Assembly: GCA_027858795.1 (NCBI GenBank)
Contig: JAQICF010000020.1
Span: forward strand, 1 to 24,775
Source of the DNA: Candidatus Delongbacteria bacterium
GTDB taxonomy: Bacteria; Delongbacteria; UBA4055
DNA: 24,775 nt
Direction of reading: 5' to 3'
This document shows, piece by piece, positions 16,475 to 23,677 of the stretch (positions are counted from its first letter, which is position 1; each line of letters opens with the position of its first letter). Made by a program: the position numbers and the translations under genes. Under the pieces are notes generated by a model that had not been told where the DNA came from, searched no databases, and was given only the letters and a program-made list of their open reading frames with translations.

Positions 16475-18844
16475 ATGAATGAAAAGATCAATGATCTGGT
16501 AAAAGGGATCGAGATTGACAATGATTATTTATCTCGATTGAAGGAGAGTAAGAAAACGATTCAATATCTCGAATCTGAAGATTTTTCAAAAATGCCTGAA
16601 AAGATAAGAGAGATGAATGAAAATTTACTGAAAGAATCAAAAAAAATACTCGAAGATATTTCAGATAGTTTTATCAAGTTTGATACAGATAGTGATGGAA
16701 AAGATGTTGTAAAATATTTGTCAGATTATTCAGACACAAATTTAATTGAAAAAAATATTGATGATATTGAATGTTATCATAAGATCCTCAATTCAGAAAG
16801 TATTGCTCTAACAAAAAATGTGATACAAGAAATAGAAGAATCATTGGAGAAGAAAAAACAGCAGAATGAAGAGTCTAAAAAAGGCATAAAGGATTTCATA
16901 AAGGATGCTATTAGGAGAGAATATTTTGGTGAGCCAGAGCCAAAAAAAGTAGTGGAAGTTAAAGTCGTTAAGGAAAAGAAAGTTATTAATTACGTGATAA
17001 GGAAAAGTAATTTATCATTAAAAGAGATCAAAGATATCGTAATTGATTTTTTGAAGAAAAATGAAGCAATCTTTGATAAAATAATTTTTGAAAATAAGGG
17101 TGTTTCTCTATCCATTACTGACAGAATATTGGATGTTTATTTTAAACTCGGTACAGGTTATGTAGTAAATTTTATTTCTGAACCGGACACAAACCATGGT
17201 AAGTTTTATCAAAACCTATTGAAAGTTTTTAATGAGGTGAAAGAGAAGGTATATCTAGAGCATAGCATAGTTGTAGTTCCTGAAGAAGGTAAAAGCTTAA
17301 GTTATCTCAATAGTTTCTATCAAAACTATATTTTTATAAGAGAAAAGTTGGATACGATGCTGCTTCAGTACAAACTCCAGCATTCATTACTGAATGAAAA
17401 TTTTGCAGTTAAGTACTTGATATTTGAAAAGCTTTCTGCAAAATACTTAATATTCTATACCGGGAACAAAGATCTTGTAGAAGCTGTAGAAGGGTATTTT
17501 CAGAATCAGGCAAAATTAGGAACTATGCCTTTCGAGATCGAATATATCGAATTTGACGGTGATATTAAGACTGCAATAACTTCAAGGTACGAAAAAAGAA
17601 AAAACAAGATCGATCTTATTGATAAGGATAATTACCTGAAAACAACGAATTTATGTAGTGAAAAATTTAATGAATCTGTTTTGTTAGAAATGACGGGAGT
17701 TAAAATATTGATCGACCCATCTGAAGGTTATGAAGGAGACGATCTGGATATTGTGATTCTTACAGATGCTAAAAAAGGTAATTTGAATTTGATCCCGAAG
17801 ATCATGGCAAAAAATCCAAATGCAAAGTTGTTTTCATCAGATATTACATACAAAATTTCAAGGATCAAATGGATAAAAGTAATCAATTCAGCTATCATTG
17901 AACCAGATAGTGGTAAGGTAGGTTTTACAAAGCAGGATGTTGATGATGTAAATGAAAGAGTTATAAGAATAACTCCGGAAGGAAAGGGATATAATTTCAG
18001 AGGTTTAGTTAACATCAAATTTTTCAATGCTGGATGTGTTCCTGGAGCCTCAATTGTAGAGATCAGAGATGCAGCTCAAAATATTGTGTATCTGGGCAAT
18101 ATCAGTCAAGAATCATCTGGATTGCTGAAAGGAGCTGATATTGATCTATCTCCGTATAATTATATTTTCTTCAAATCAGAAATGGATGATAAAGACAAGG
18201 CAACGCCTCTTCCAATGGATCAAGTTAAAGAAAAGCTTGAAGATGGAAAGCAAGTATTTATATTTACTGACAATATTGGACAACAGCAACATGTACTTTT
18301 AGATCTATATTCAGCAGGGATCAATTATCCTATTATTGCAGGAGATTCTACATTTGGGATTGTAAACAAGGAGATCAATAAATTATTGAATTTCGGATCA
18401 AGCTGGGGTGATCAATTTGAAGACAAAGAACTTTTTATTAAAAGTATTAATAAGGTTGAGCCCTTTGTGGATGAGTACGAATTTTATAAAAAATTCTCTA
18501 CAGATGCTGCGTTAATATTTTTAATACCTTTTGATGAAGCAGAAGTTGACATGGTAATAAAAAACAAAGTATTTACGAATAATTTAGTCATTGTTCCAAC
18601 CAGTAGAGTGTTAAAATATAACACTATTCTTGAGAAAACAACATCGTTAATGGATGCTGAAGATGCAAAAGAGGGCAAGGTCAATGAGTATAACTATATC
18701 GTAAGAACTGAATTAGATAAAATCATGGAAAGCACAAAAAATTCAAGTAACCTCAAAGGGTTGGTGGCAGTGAATGAAACGTACAATGGTAAAGATGCTA
18801 AAGTGATTAAATTAAAAGTAAATGAAGAAGTAAAAATATACTAG
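16475..18844 (+). CDS. Metal-site-less metallo-beta-lactamase/beta-CASP-like protein
   Basis: This encodes 789 residues, soluble, with no signal peptide. Residues 1-150 are Lys/Glu-rich and helical (probable coiled coil). A mixed alpha/beta region (about 170-390) is not recognised. From about 398 the order of a CPSF/RNase J-type MBL domain can be followed: SVLLEMTGVKILIDPS (401-416), DLDIVILTDAKKGNLNLIP (423-441), GFTKQDVDDV (483-492), FFNAGCVPGASIVEI (516-530) and IVYLGNIS (537-544). A beta-CASP-like segment follows: LEDGKQVFIFTDNIGQQQHVLLDLY (588-612). The HxHxDH metal site is replaced by D431, K433, G435, N436; the AGH histidine is C521 and the GD aspartate is N542. This suggests a non-catalytic relative of RNA-processing nucleases. 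The fold call is by motif order only and needs structural confirmation. It probably forms an operon with queE. Confidence 0.6.
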   Translation: MNEKINDLVKGIEIDNDYLSRLKESKKTIQYLESEDFSKMPEKIREMNENLLKESKKILEDISDSFIKFDTDSDGKDVVKYLSDYSDTNLIEKNIDDIECYHKILNSESIALTKNVIQEIEESLEKKKQQNEESKKGIKDFIKDAIRREYFGEPEPKKVVEVKVVKEKKVINYVIRKSNLSLKEIKDIVIDFLKKNEAIFDKIIFENKGVSLSITDRILDVYFKLGTGYVVNFISEPDTNHGKFYQNLLKVFNEVKEKVYLEHSIVVVPEEGKSLSYLNSFYQNYIFIREKLDTMLLQYKLQHSLLNENFAVKYLIFEKLSAKYLIFYTGNKDLVEAVEGYFQNQAKLGTMPFEIEYIEFDGDIKTAITSRYEKRKNKIDLIDKDNYLKTTNLCSEKFNESVLLEMTGVKILIDPSEGYEGDDLDIVILTDAKKGNLNLIPKIMAKNPNAKLFSSDITYKISRIKWIKVINSAIIEPDSGKVGFTKQDVDDVNERVIRITPEGKGYNFRGLVNIKFFNAGCVPGASIVEIRDAAQNIVYLGNISQESSGLLKGADIDLSPYNYIFFKSEMDDKDKATPLPMDQVKEKLEDGKQVFIFTDNIGQQQHVLLDLYSAGINYPIIAGDSTFGIVNKEINKLLNFGSSWGDQFEDKELFIKSINKVEPFVDEYEFYKKFSTDAALIFLIPFDEAEVDMVIKNKVFTNNLVIVPTSRVLKYNTILEKTTSLMDAEDAKEGKVNEYNYIVRTELDKIMESTKNSSNLKGLVAVNETYNGKDAKVIKLKVNEEVKIY

Positions 18845-18901
18845 ATGGTCTAGTATGATCAAAGTTTAAAATTAAATAGATGATTTTACATGATCAAAGT
18901 T
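18838..18901 (+). repeat. Hairpin plus duplicated queE start
   Basis: ATACTAG (18838-18844) and CTAGTAT (18850-18856) form a 7-bp stem around a 5-nt loop. The left arm contains the stop codon of the upstream gene. Overlapping its right arm, ATGATCAAAGTT (18855-18866) is an exact copy of the queE start (18890-18901), 35 bp upstream. The first copy reads as a four-codon ORF (Met-Ile-Lys-Val-stop) 20 bp before the real start. The queE start itself has no clear Shine-Dalgarno site. Confidence 0.6.
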
Positions 18902-19531
18902 AACGAAATATTTAAATCTTTACAGGGGGAGTCATCGTATATGGGACTCCCTTGTGTTTTTATCCGGTTAACCGGGTGTAATCTTAGATGTGATTGGTGT
19001 GATACTCAATATGCTTATGAGGTAGGTGAAGAATATACCACCGAACAAATAATATCAGCTATTGAAATATTTGATATTAAACTGGTAGAATTTACCGGAG
19101 GAGAGCCTTTACTTCAGAAAGATGAATTAATTCCAATAATGGAACACTTATTATCAAAAGATTACAAAATACTGCTTGAAACCAATGGGTCAATTTCAAT
19201 AAAAGATATTCCTGAAGAAGTCGTGAAAATCATTGATATCAAACTAAAAGGTTCAGGTGAAGGAGATACTTTTTTCACTGATAATTTAAACCTGATACAG
19301 AAGAAAGATGAAATAAAGTTTGTATTATCAAGCATTTTTGATTATAATCAAATGAAGGATATAATCAAAAAGAACCATTTAGAAGTAGATAAATCAATAT
19401 TAGTTTCAAGAGTATTTGGCTCAGAGATCACAGATGAACAAATAGCTGAAAAGTTATTAGAGGATGGTTTGACCGTTCGTTATCAGATCCAATTACATAA
19501 ATTGATCTGGGGTAATAAAGAGGGTAAATAG
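18890..19531 (+). CDS. queE: QueE, 7-carboxy-7-deazaguanine synthase
   Basis: Radical-SAM enzyme that contracts the ring of carboxytetrahydropterin to 7-carboxy-7-deazaguanine, on the route to queuosine in tRNA wobble positions. The 213 residues match the family length. The signature is LQGESSYMGLPCVFIRLTGC followed by NLRCDWCDT, with the 4Fe-4S cysteines at C30, C34 and C37. FTGGEPLLQ (68-76) is the SAM-binding GGE motif, and ETNGS follows near 102. No queC, queD or queF is in the window. The gene follows the beta-CASP-like gene by 45 bp and precedes a Dabb gene by 31 bp. No preQ1 riboswitch is visible. Confidence 0.95.
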   Translation: MIKVNEIFKSLQGESSYMGLPCVFIRLTGCNLRCDWCDTQYAYEVGEEYTTEQIISAIEIFDIKLVEFTGGEPLLQKDELIPIMEHLLSKDYKILLETNGSISIKDIPEEVVKIIDIKLKGSGEGDTFFTDNLNLIQKKDEIKFVLSSIFDYNQMKDIIKKNHLEVDKSILVSRVFGSEITDEQIAEKLLEDGLTVRYQIQLHKLIWGNKEGK

Positions 19532-19562
19532 AAATTCACTTTAATTAAAACAGGGGGAAGAT

Positions 19563-19865
19563 TTGATTAAACATATAGTAATGTGGAGTATGAAAAAAGA
19601 CTCTGATCTTGCATTGAAAATAAGCAATGCAATGGAAGTAAAGAAAAGACTTGAAAGCCTCAAATCTAATATTTTTGAGATAAAAAAATTGGAGGTTGGG
19701 GTGAATTTTTCTAATTCTTCAACAGCGTATGATATCGTTCTTTACTCAGAATTTGAAAGTAGAGAAGATCTTAATCATTACATGGGGCATCCAAAGCATT
19801 TGATTATAAGAGAATATATCGATAATGTTACAGAAGAGCATCATGTTATTGATTATGAAATTTAA
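19563..19865 (+). CDS. Dabb (stress-responsive alpha/beta barrel) domain protein
   Basis: This encodes 100 residues, the usual size of the Dabb dimeric ferredoxin-like family. The opening IKHIVMWSMK corresponds to the conserved hhHhVhh(k/w) strand of this family, and the closing HPKHLIIREYIDNVTEEHHVIDYEI to its C-terminal HP.H......I......v.v.DYe. The TTG at 19563 is the chosen start because GGGGGAAG (19553-19560) lies just before it; no ATG exists upstream in frame. Members act in varied roles (polyketide cyclisation, stress response), so the biochemical function here is unknown. It probably shares a transcript with queE. No terminator is obvious in the 66 bp before hemW ends. Confidence 0.85.
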   Translation: MIKHIVMWSMKKDSDLALKISNAMEVKKRLESLKSNIFEIKKLEVGVNFSNSSTAYDIVLYSEFESREDLNHYMGHPKHLIIREYIDNVTEEHHVIDYEI

Positions 19866-19931
19866 GTAAGTAAAGATCAGGATCAATTTTCATTTTAGCG
19901 TAAGTTCTTTTTTGGGCTCACGTAATAAGTA

Positions 19932-21065
19932 TCAATCAAGCAAAATATCAGATACGATCGTATTATAGATATTAATGTGTTCTGGATTGATATGAAGATT
20001 AGCTTTGTTTAAAATCAAAAAACTATTGTTAAGATATTTTTGAATCTTATTATCAAAGTCAGAGAGGAAGCTACGATTAAATGTATTGTTGTAATTTTTT
20101 AATGATATTCCGATTAACTTCCTTAATCCCAGCATAATAAATTCATTTTTTTTATCGATCAAACTTAAAGAGTTTCTATTTGGATATTTTATAAATTCAA
20201 GATCAATATATTGCTTAACATTGCTATCATTGAACCATCTAGTATCCTTAGAAAAAGAATGTGCAGAAGCTCCCAGTCCTAAATAATTACCAAAATCCCA
20301 AGTATTCAGGTTATGCTTTGATTCTTTGTTGGATTTGCAAAAATTAGATAATTCGTAGTGCTTGAAATCATGAGATCTGAAAATTTCTTTGACAATATTA
20401 TAATATTCACCTTCTATATCGTCTTCAATTTTCCTGATTCTCTTGTTTTCTAATAGTTTATGAAATTGAGTTTGTTCGTAGTAAGTAAGCATATATGCTG
20501 ATATATGTTCCGGATCGAGCTCCATCAATTTATTGATAGAGTAAATCAGAGAATTTACTGTTTGTCCCGGTATAGAGAATATTAGATCTAGATTAATATT
20601 TTCAAATCCCAAGTTACGTGCTGTACTAAAAGCGTTATATATGTCTTGAGGAGTGTGAGTTCTACCTAATGTTTGTAATTCCTTGCTCAAAAATGATTGA
20701 GAGCCAATTGAAAGTCTATTAATACCAAACTGCTTAAATAATTTTAGTTTTTCTTCTGTGACCGAACCTGGGTTTACCTCAATGGTAAATTCAATTTTTT
20801 CAGATATATTTAATCTATTATTTAATCCGGATAAAAGTTTTTCCAAATTATTGATACAAAGCGAATTGGGAGTACCACCACCGATGTAAACTGATTTAAT
20901 ATTTTTGGCTATGGTATCATTATATAAATCTAACTCCTCAAGTATTTTTTCAACGTACCTGCTTTTTAGCACTTCGTCATTAGAAAATATTGAATAAAAA
21001 TCACAATAAGGGCACTTTGTAACACAGAAAGGAATATGGATATAAATGTGTTCTATCTTTTTCAT
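19932..21065 (-). CDS. hemW: HemW, radical-SAM heme chaperone
   Basis: Radical-SAM-fold protein that binds and delivers heme; often mis-annotated as oxygen-independent coproporphyrinogen oxidase (HemN). The 377 residues match HemW (HemN is longer, about 450). IHIPFCVTKCPYCDFYS holds the cluster cysteines C14, C18 and C21. HemN carries an extra cysteine (CxxxCxxCxC), which is absent here. Further motifs are SVYIGGGTPNSL, EVNPGS, RLSIGSQSF with LGRTH, LDLIFSIPGQT and the LGLGASAHSF segment. The gene is convergent with the Dabb gene (66-bp gap) and divergent from the serine tRNA group. No clear promoter was found upstream of the ATG at 21065. Confidence 0.93.
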   Translation of the reverse strand: MKKIEHIYIHIPFCVTKCPYCDFYSIFSNDEVLKSRYVEKILEELDLYNDTIAKNIKSVYIGGGTPNSLCINNLEKLLSGLNNRLNISEKIEFTIEVNPGSVTEEKLKLFKQFGINRLSIGSQSFLSKELQTLGRTHTPQDIYNAFSTARNLGFENINLDLIFSIPGQTVNSLIYSINKLMELDPEHISAYMLTYYEQTQFHKLLENKRIRKIEDDIEGEYYNIVKEIFRSHDFKHYELSNFCKSNKESKHNLNTWDFGNYLGLGASAHSFSKDTRWFNDSNVKQYIDLEFIKYPNRNSLSLIDKKNEFIMLGLRKLIGISLKNYNNTFNRSFLSDFDNKIQKYLNNSFLILNKANLHINPEHINIYNTIVSDILLD

Positions 21066-21139
21066 CTGACAAATTTACTTGAATGATAATTTTATTCCAA
21101 ATTAAAAAGTAATAGATTAAATATATTCATTCTAGAATC

Positions 21140-21185
21140 TGAAAACTCCCGGAATTTAAACCTAGATGTTTTTCAGGAGTTTTCA
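21140..21185. other. Stem-loop between hemW and tRNA-Ser
   Basis: TGAAAACTCC (21140-21149) and GGAGTTTTCA (21176-21185) form a perfect 10-bp stem with a 26-nt loop. On the plus strand it is followed by ATTTT, so it could be a weak terminator protecting the tRNA unit from upstream readthrough, or a protein-binding palindrome. Confidence 0.5.
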
Positions 21186-21206
21186 ATTTTAAGACCGTAA
21201 AATTTC

Positions 21207-21237
21207 TTGACATGATTAAAAAAAAAGATTATCTTTG
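21207..21237 (+). promoter_or_regulatory. Promoter of the tRNA-Ser unit
   Basis: TTGACA (21207-21212), 17 bp, TATCTT (21230-21235), continuing as TATCTTTG, which also fits the Bacteroidetes TAnnTTTG element. An A tract fills the spacer. A short stem-loop GTGGA/TCCAC (21249-21264) lies in the predicted leader just before the first tRNA. Confidence 0.75.
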
Positions 21238-21270
21238 CATTCTCAAAAGTGGAGCTATTTCCACGAGAAC

Positions 21271-21354
21271 GGAGGATTAGTCCTAATTGGTAAGGCAGCG
21301 GTCTTGAAAACCGCCGGGTTTACGCCCTTGGGGGTTCGAGTCCCTTATCCTCCG
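21271..21354 (+). tRNA. tRNA-Ser (UGA)
   Basis: Acceptor GGAGGAT pairs with ATCCTCC. The anticodon stem GCGGT/ACCGC encloses CTTGAAA, giving anticodon TGA. A long variable arm (CGGGTTTACGCCCTTGGG region) marks a class II tRNA, and the T arm has GGGTTCGAGTCCC. Discriminator is G. The next bases are CCG, so CCA is not encoded. Confidence 0.95.
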
Positions 21355-21359
21355 CCGCG

Positions 21360-21484
21360 AAATTAAGAGTGTGACGAAAGTCGCACTCTTAATTTAAATA
21401 GATTCAAAACAAGAATTCAAGAGTATAAACACACTCTTGATTCAGAATAGACTAAGAATTCAAGAGCAGATATACTCTTGATTC
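21360..21484 (+). other. Three tandem related stem-loops between two tRNA-Ser genes
   Basis: Stem 1 (21360-21395) has 16 pairs including one G-U and a GAAA tetraloop. Stem 2 pairs GAATTCAAGAGT (21413-21424) with ACTCTTGATTC (21433-21443), with one bulged T. Stem 3 pairs GAATTCAAGAG (21456-21466) with CTCTTGATTC (21475-21484), again with the bulge. All share the core AAGAG...CTCTT, and units 2 and 3 are clearly duplicated (period 43 bp). None is followed by a T run, so ordinary intrinsic termination is unlikely. Confidence 0.75.
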
Positions 21485-21490
21485 CTAAAC

Positions 21491-21577
21491 GGGGAATTGG
21501 CTGAGAGGCTTAAAGCGGCAGTTTGCTAAACTGTTGAAGGAGCAATCCTTCCGCAGGTTCGAATCCTGTGTTCCCCG
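21491..21577 (+). tRNA. tRNA-Ser (GCU)
   Basis: Acceptor GGGGAAT pairs with GTTCCCC (one G-U). The anticodon stem GCAGT/ACTGT encloses TTGCTAA, giving anticodon GCT. A long variable arm (GAAGGAGCAATCCTTC) is present and the T arm is CAGGTTCGAATCCTG. Discriminator G is followed by CAG, so CCA is not encoded. Confidence 0.95.
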
Positions 21578-21582
21578 CAGAC

Positions 21583-21613
21583 AAAAAGGGTAGTTCATTG
21601 AACTACCCTTTTT
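21583..21613 (+). terminator. Rho-independent terminator of the tRNA-Ser unit
   Basis: AAAAAGGGTAGTTC (21583-21596) and GAACTACCC followed by a T run (21600-21613) form a strong stem with a minimal loop, 6 bp after tRNA-Ser(GCU). From here to 21775 I see no gene or other clear element. Confidence 0.9.
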
Positions 21614-21775
21614 TACTTCTGAAAAACTTCGTATTACGGCGTCGAAAGATTTTTTCCTTCATGTCGTTTAGGTCACTAAACTCCACTTATAAAAAATATT
21701 TCTCCTTGTACTACTTGTTTCTAAGAAATTTGTTTTTGTTGGTGAATATTTTCAAATGCAACAATCATCGGAATA

Positions 21776-21852
21776 CGTAGGGGCAGGTCTTGTGCCTGCC
21801 CGATTTTAGCGTAGCATTTATTAATCGGGCGACCACAAGAGTCGCCCCTACG
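21776..21852. repeat. 77-bp double-hairpin palindromic element
   Basis: Terminal inverted repeats CGTAGGGG (21776-21783) and CCCCTACG (21845-21852). Inside, hairpin A is GGGCAGG / loop TCTTGTG / CCTGCCC (21781-21801) and hairpin B is GGGCGAC / loop CACAAGA / GTCGCCC (21827-21847). The loops are exact reverse complements. The element is strikingly GC-rich against its surroundings, and a decayed half-copy lies at 61-90, so it is a dispersed repeat. No transposase is nearby. The gene-free stretch 21614-21952 holds only this element and A/T-rich DNA before xerC. Confidence 0.85.
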
Positions 21853-21952
21853 GTTATATTTTATTAATTAATTAAAAAATCAATTCTTTTTGCTTTGTAT
21901 TATCTAAAAAGATTAAGTATCATTATATTTTAATAAATATAGCTGAGTACGA

Positions 21953-22852
21953 ATGAAAGATCTTATTGAAGAATTTCTGAAATATTTAAAGAATGAAAAA
22001 AATTATTCTGATAATACGATAAAATCGTATCGAACAGATCTAGTAGATCTATCAAATTACATTGAAAAAAAATCAGCTGAAGAATTTGATATTAAAGAGA
22101 TCACTAAAGATAAAATAAGACCATATCTAAGAAATTTAATATTAAAAAAACTTTCGAAGAAAACCTATAACAGACGAATTGCCTCGTTCAAGAGTTTTTT
22201 CAATTATTTATTCAGAAATAAGATCATCGATAAAGATGTTGGTTCAACTATAAGTTCTATCAGAACAGAGCAAAGATTACCCGAATTCGTAAGTAATATT
22301 CAAATGAAGACTATAATGGAGAGTTTTGATGAAGGTGATTTTTTCTCTGCTCGTGAAAGTTTGATATTTGAATTCTTCTATGGTACTGGTATAAGGCTTA
22401 GTGAACTTTATGATATGACTGTTTACACGATCAACTATACTAAAGGAACAATTTCAGTTATTGGAAAAGGTTCTAAGCAGAGGATACTCCCAATTTCAGA
22501 CCATATAAAAAATAAGAATCGAAAATATTTACAATTTAGAAAAACAGTTTTATCTGAGAATAGTAAGGACACAGACTATCTTTTTATTTCTCAGAATGGA
22601 GATCATTTATCAAAAAGGCAGATACAGAGAATCGTAAAAGATAAATTGAAAAGATTAGCTACTGTTAATAAGACTTCACCTCATATTTTAAGACATACTT
22701 TTGCTACTCATTTGATGGATCAGGGTGCTGATATTATGGTCGTAAAAGAATTATTGGGGCATGAAAGTTTATCCACTACGCAAGTATATACTCATGTTTC
22801 GCTGGAAAAATTAAAAGCTATTTATAAGAAAGCACATCCTAAAGGTGAGTAA
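21953..22852 (+). CDS. xerC: Tyrosine recombinase XerC
   Basis: Partner of XerD in chromosome dimer resolution. The 299 residues comprise an N-terminal core-binding domain (about 1-90: FLKYLKNEKNYSDNTIKSYRTDL) and a catalytic domain with the complete set R148 (GTGIRLSEL), K172, H244 and R247 (SPHILRHTFATHL), H270 (LLGHESL) and Tyr279 (TQVYTH). The sequence GHESLSTTQVYTHVSLEKLKAIYKKAHP is characteristic of XerC in the FCB group. It differs clearly from the XerD at 10297-11196, so the two are not recent duplicates. A free-standing integrase is less likely, given the length and motif fit. Its stop codon abuts the duplicated start of the next gene. Confidence 0.88.
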   Translation: MKDLIEEFLKYLKNEKNYSDNTIKSYRTDLVDLSNYIEKKSAEEFDIKEITKDKIRPYLRNLILKKLSKKTYNRRIASFKSFFNYLFRNKIIDKDVGSTISSIRTEQRLPEFVSNIQMKTIMESFDEGDFFSARESLIFEFFYGTGIRLSELYDMTVYTINYTKGTISVIGKGSKQRILPISDHIKNKNRKYLQFRKTVLSENSKDTDYLFISQNGDHLSKRQIQRIVKDKLKRLATVNKTSPHILRHTFATHLMDQGADIMVVKELLGHESLSTTQVYTHVSLEKLKAIYKKAHPKGE

Positions 22853-22911
22853 TTTGAGAATAAGTTATATTTTTAATACAAGGAGAATGATTTGAGAATA
22901 AGTTATATTTT
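22852..22911 (+). repeat. 22-bp duplication of the next gene's start
   Basis: A 22-bp sequence beginning ATTTGAGAATAAG occurs perfectly at 22852-22873 and again at 22890-22911 (period 38 bp). The second copy is the start of the barrel protein gene at 22892. The first copy directly follows the xerC TAA. It opens a 13-codon ORF (TTG at 22854) whose TGA (22893-22895) overlaps the TTG start of the real gene. The Shine-Dalgarno AAGGAG (22880-22885) lies between the copies. Confidence 0.85.
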
Positions 22912-23677
22912 GGTAGTATTTGTAATTTTATTTAATCAATTATTATTCGCCTCTTTCGAAAATATTACGATCTCTCCAAATACGATAGCATCAGGAAATA
23001 TATCAGGTTTTCAGATCGGTGATACTTCTATTCCGTATTTAAACACTGAGAAAACATATATAAGTTTGAATTATTTGTATCCTTATGGATTAGCAGAAAT
23101 ATCTCGTGAAGATGTATCCATTCAAGCCAAAATTCTTGGAACAAATTCATTTTTCAGAGTTGTGAATTTTGGTAATAGTACCTACAGAGAGAATACATTG
23201 CAATTTTCAACAGCAATCTTCAAGTTGAAAGATCTTACGATCAGTCCGGGATTGTCCTTATTTTATCTTCATACGGAGTTTGATAATACTTTCTCAGCCG
23301 GATTGGATATCACTGCTTTTTATAAAATATTCGATAATTTTGAAGGTCTATGTTCTATTAAAAACTTATATGCCTATGAAACTGAGAAAATAGATATCCC
23401 ACTGGAAATGTTCCTGAATTTACATTATTCTCCAATTGATGTTTTCGATGTTTATTTGGGAGTAGAAAAAGATGACAGGTACAAAGCAAATATTAAAACA
23501 GGTTTCAGCTATTTACCAATTGAATTTATAAGTCTATCAATGGGTTATAACTTTGAACCAAAGAACTTAAACACTGGCTTTACAATAAATTTTTTAAATT
23601 ATAAATTTTCTTACGCACTTTCATATCATTTCGATTTAGAATATTCACATGCAATTGGTATAATGTATGAGATCTAA
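22892..23677 (+). CDS. Outer-membrane beta-barrel protein, PorV/UPF0164-like
   Basis: This encodes 261 residues with a signal peptide (about 1-21, ending LLFAS). The mature part consists of alternating amphipathic strands (TYISLNYLYPYGLAEIS, DVYLGVEKDDRYKANIKTGFSYLP, FISLSMGYNFEP). The C-terminal FDLEYSHAIGIMYEI resembles the closing LG.THr(I/L)S strand of FCB outer-membrane proteins of the PorV/PorQ/UPF0164 type. That placement is tentative; a generic barrel is the safe call. Start is TTG 22892, 6 nt after AAGGAG. The following gene overlaps its end by 11 bp, so the two are translationally coupled and probably work together. Confidence 0.6.
   Translation: MRISYILVVFVILFNQLLFASFENITISPNTIASGNISGFQIGDTSIPYLNTEKTYISLNYLYPYGLAEISREDVSIQAKILGTNSFFRVVNFGNSTYRENTLQFSTAIFKLKDLTISPGLSLFYLHTEFDNTFSAGLDITAFYKIFDNFEGLCSIKNLYAYETEKIDIPLEMFLNLHYSPIDVFDVYLGVEKDDRYKANIKTGFSYLPIEFISLSMGYNFEPKNLNTGFTINFLNYKFSYALSYHFDLEYSHAIGIMYEI

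Noticed and set aside
18845..18889. preQ1 riboswitch before queE
   Set aside because: The stem present is 7 bp with the loop ATGGT; the C-rich loop and A-rich tail of preQ1 aptamers are absent.
19540..19573. Possible fourth start duplication before the Dabb gene (TTTAATTAAAACA and TTTGATTAAACA)
   Set aside because: The match is low-complexity A/T sequence with a mismatch and a one-base gap, so chance is likely.
21568..21780. Open frame of about 70 codons on the plus strand
   Set aside because: It begins inside tRNA-Ser(GCU), runs through the terminator hairpin and has no ribosome binding site or recognisable protein pattern.
21953..22852. xerC read as the integrase of a mobile element next to tRNA genes
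   Set aside because: Length, motifs and neighbours fit housekeeping XerC; there are no att-like direct repeats of a tRNA 3' end and no phage or element genes.
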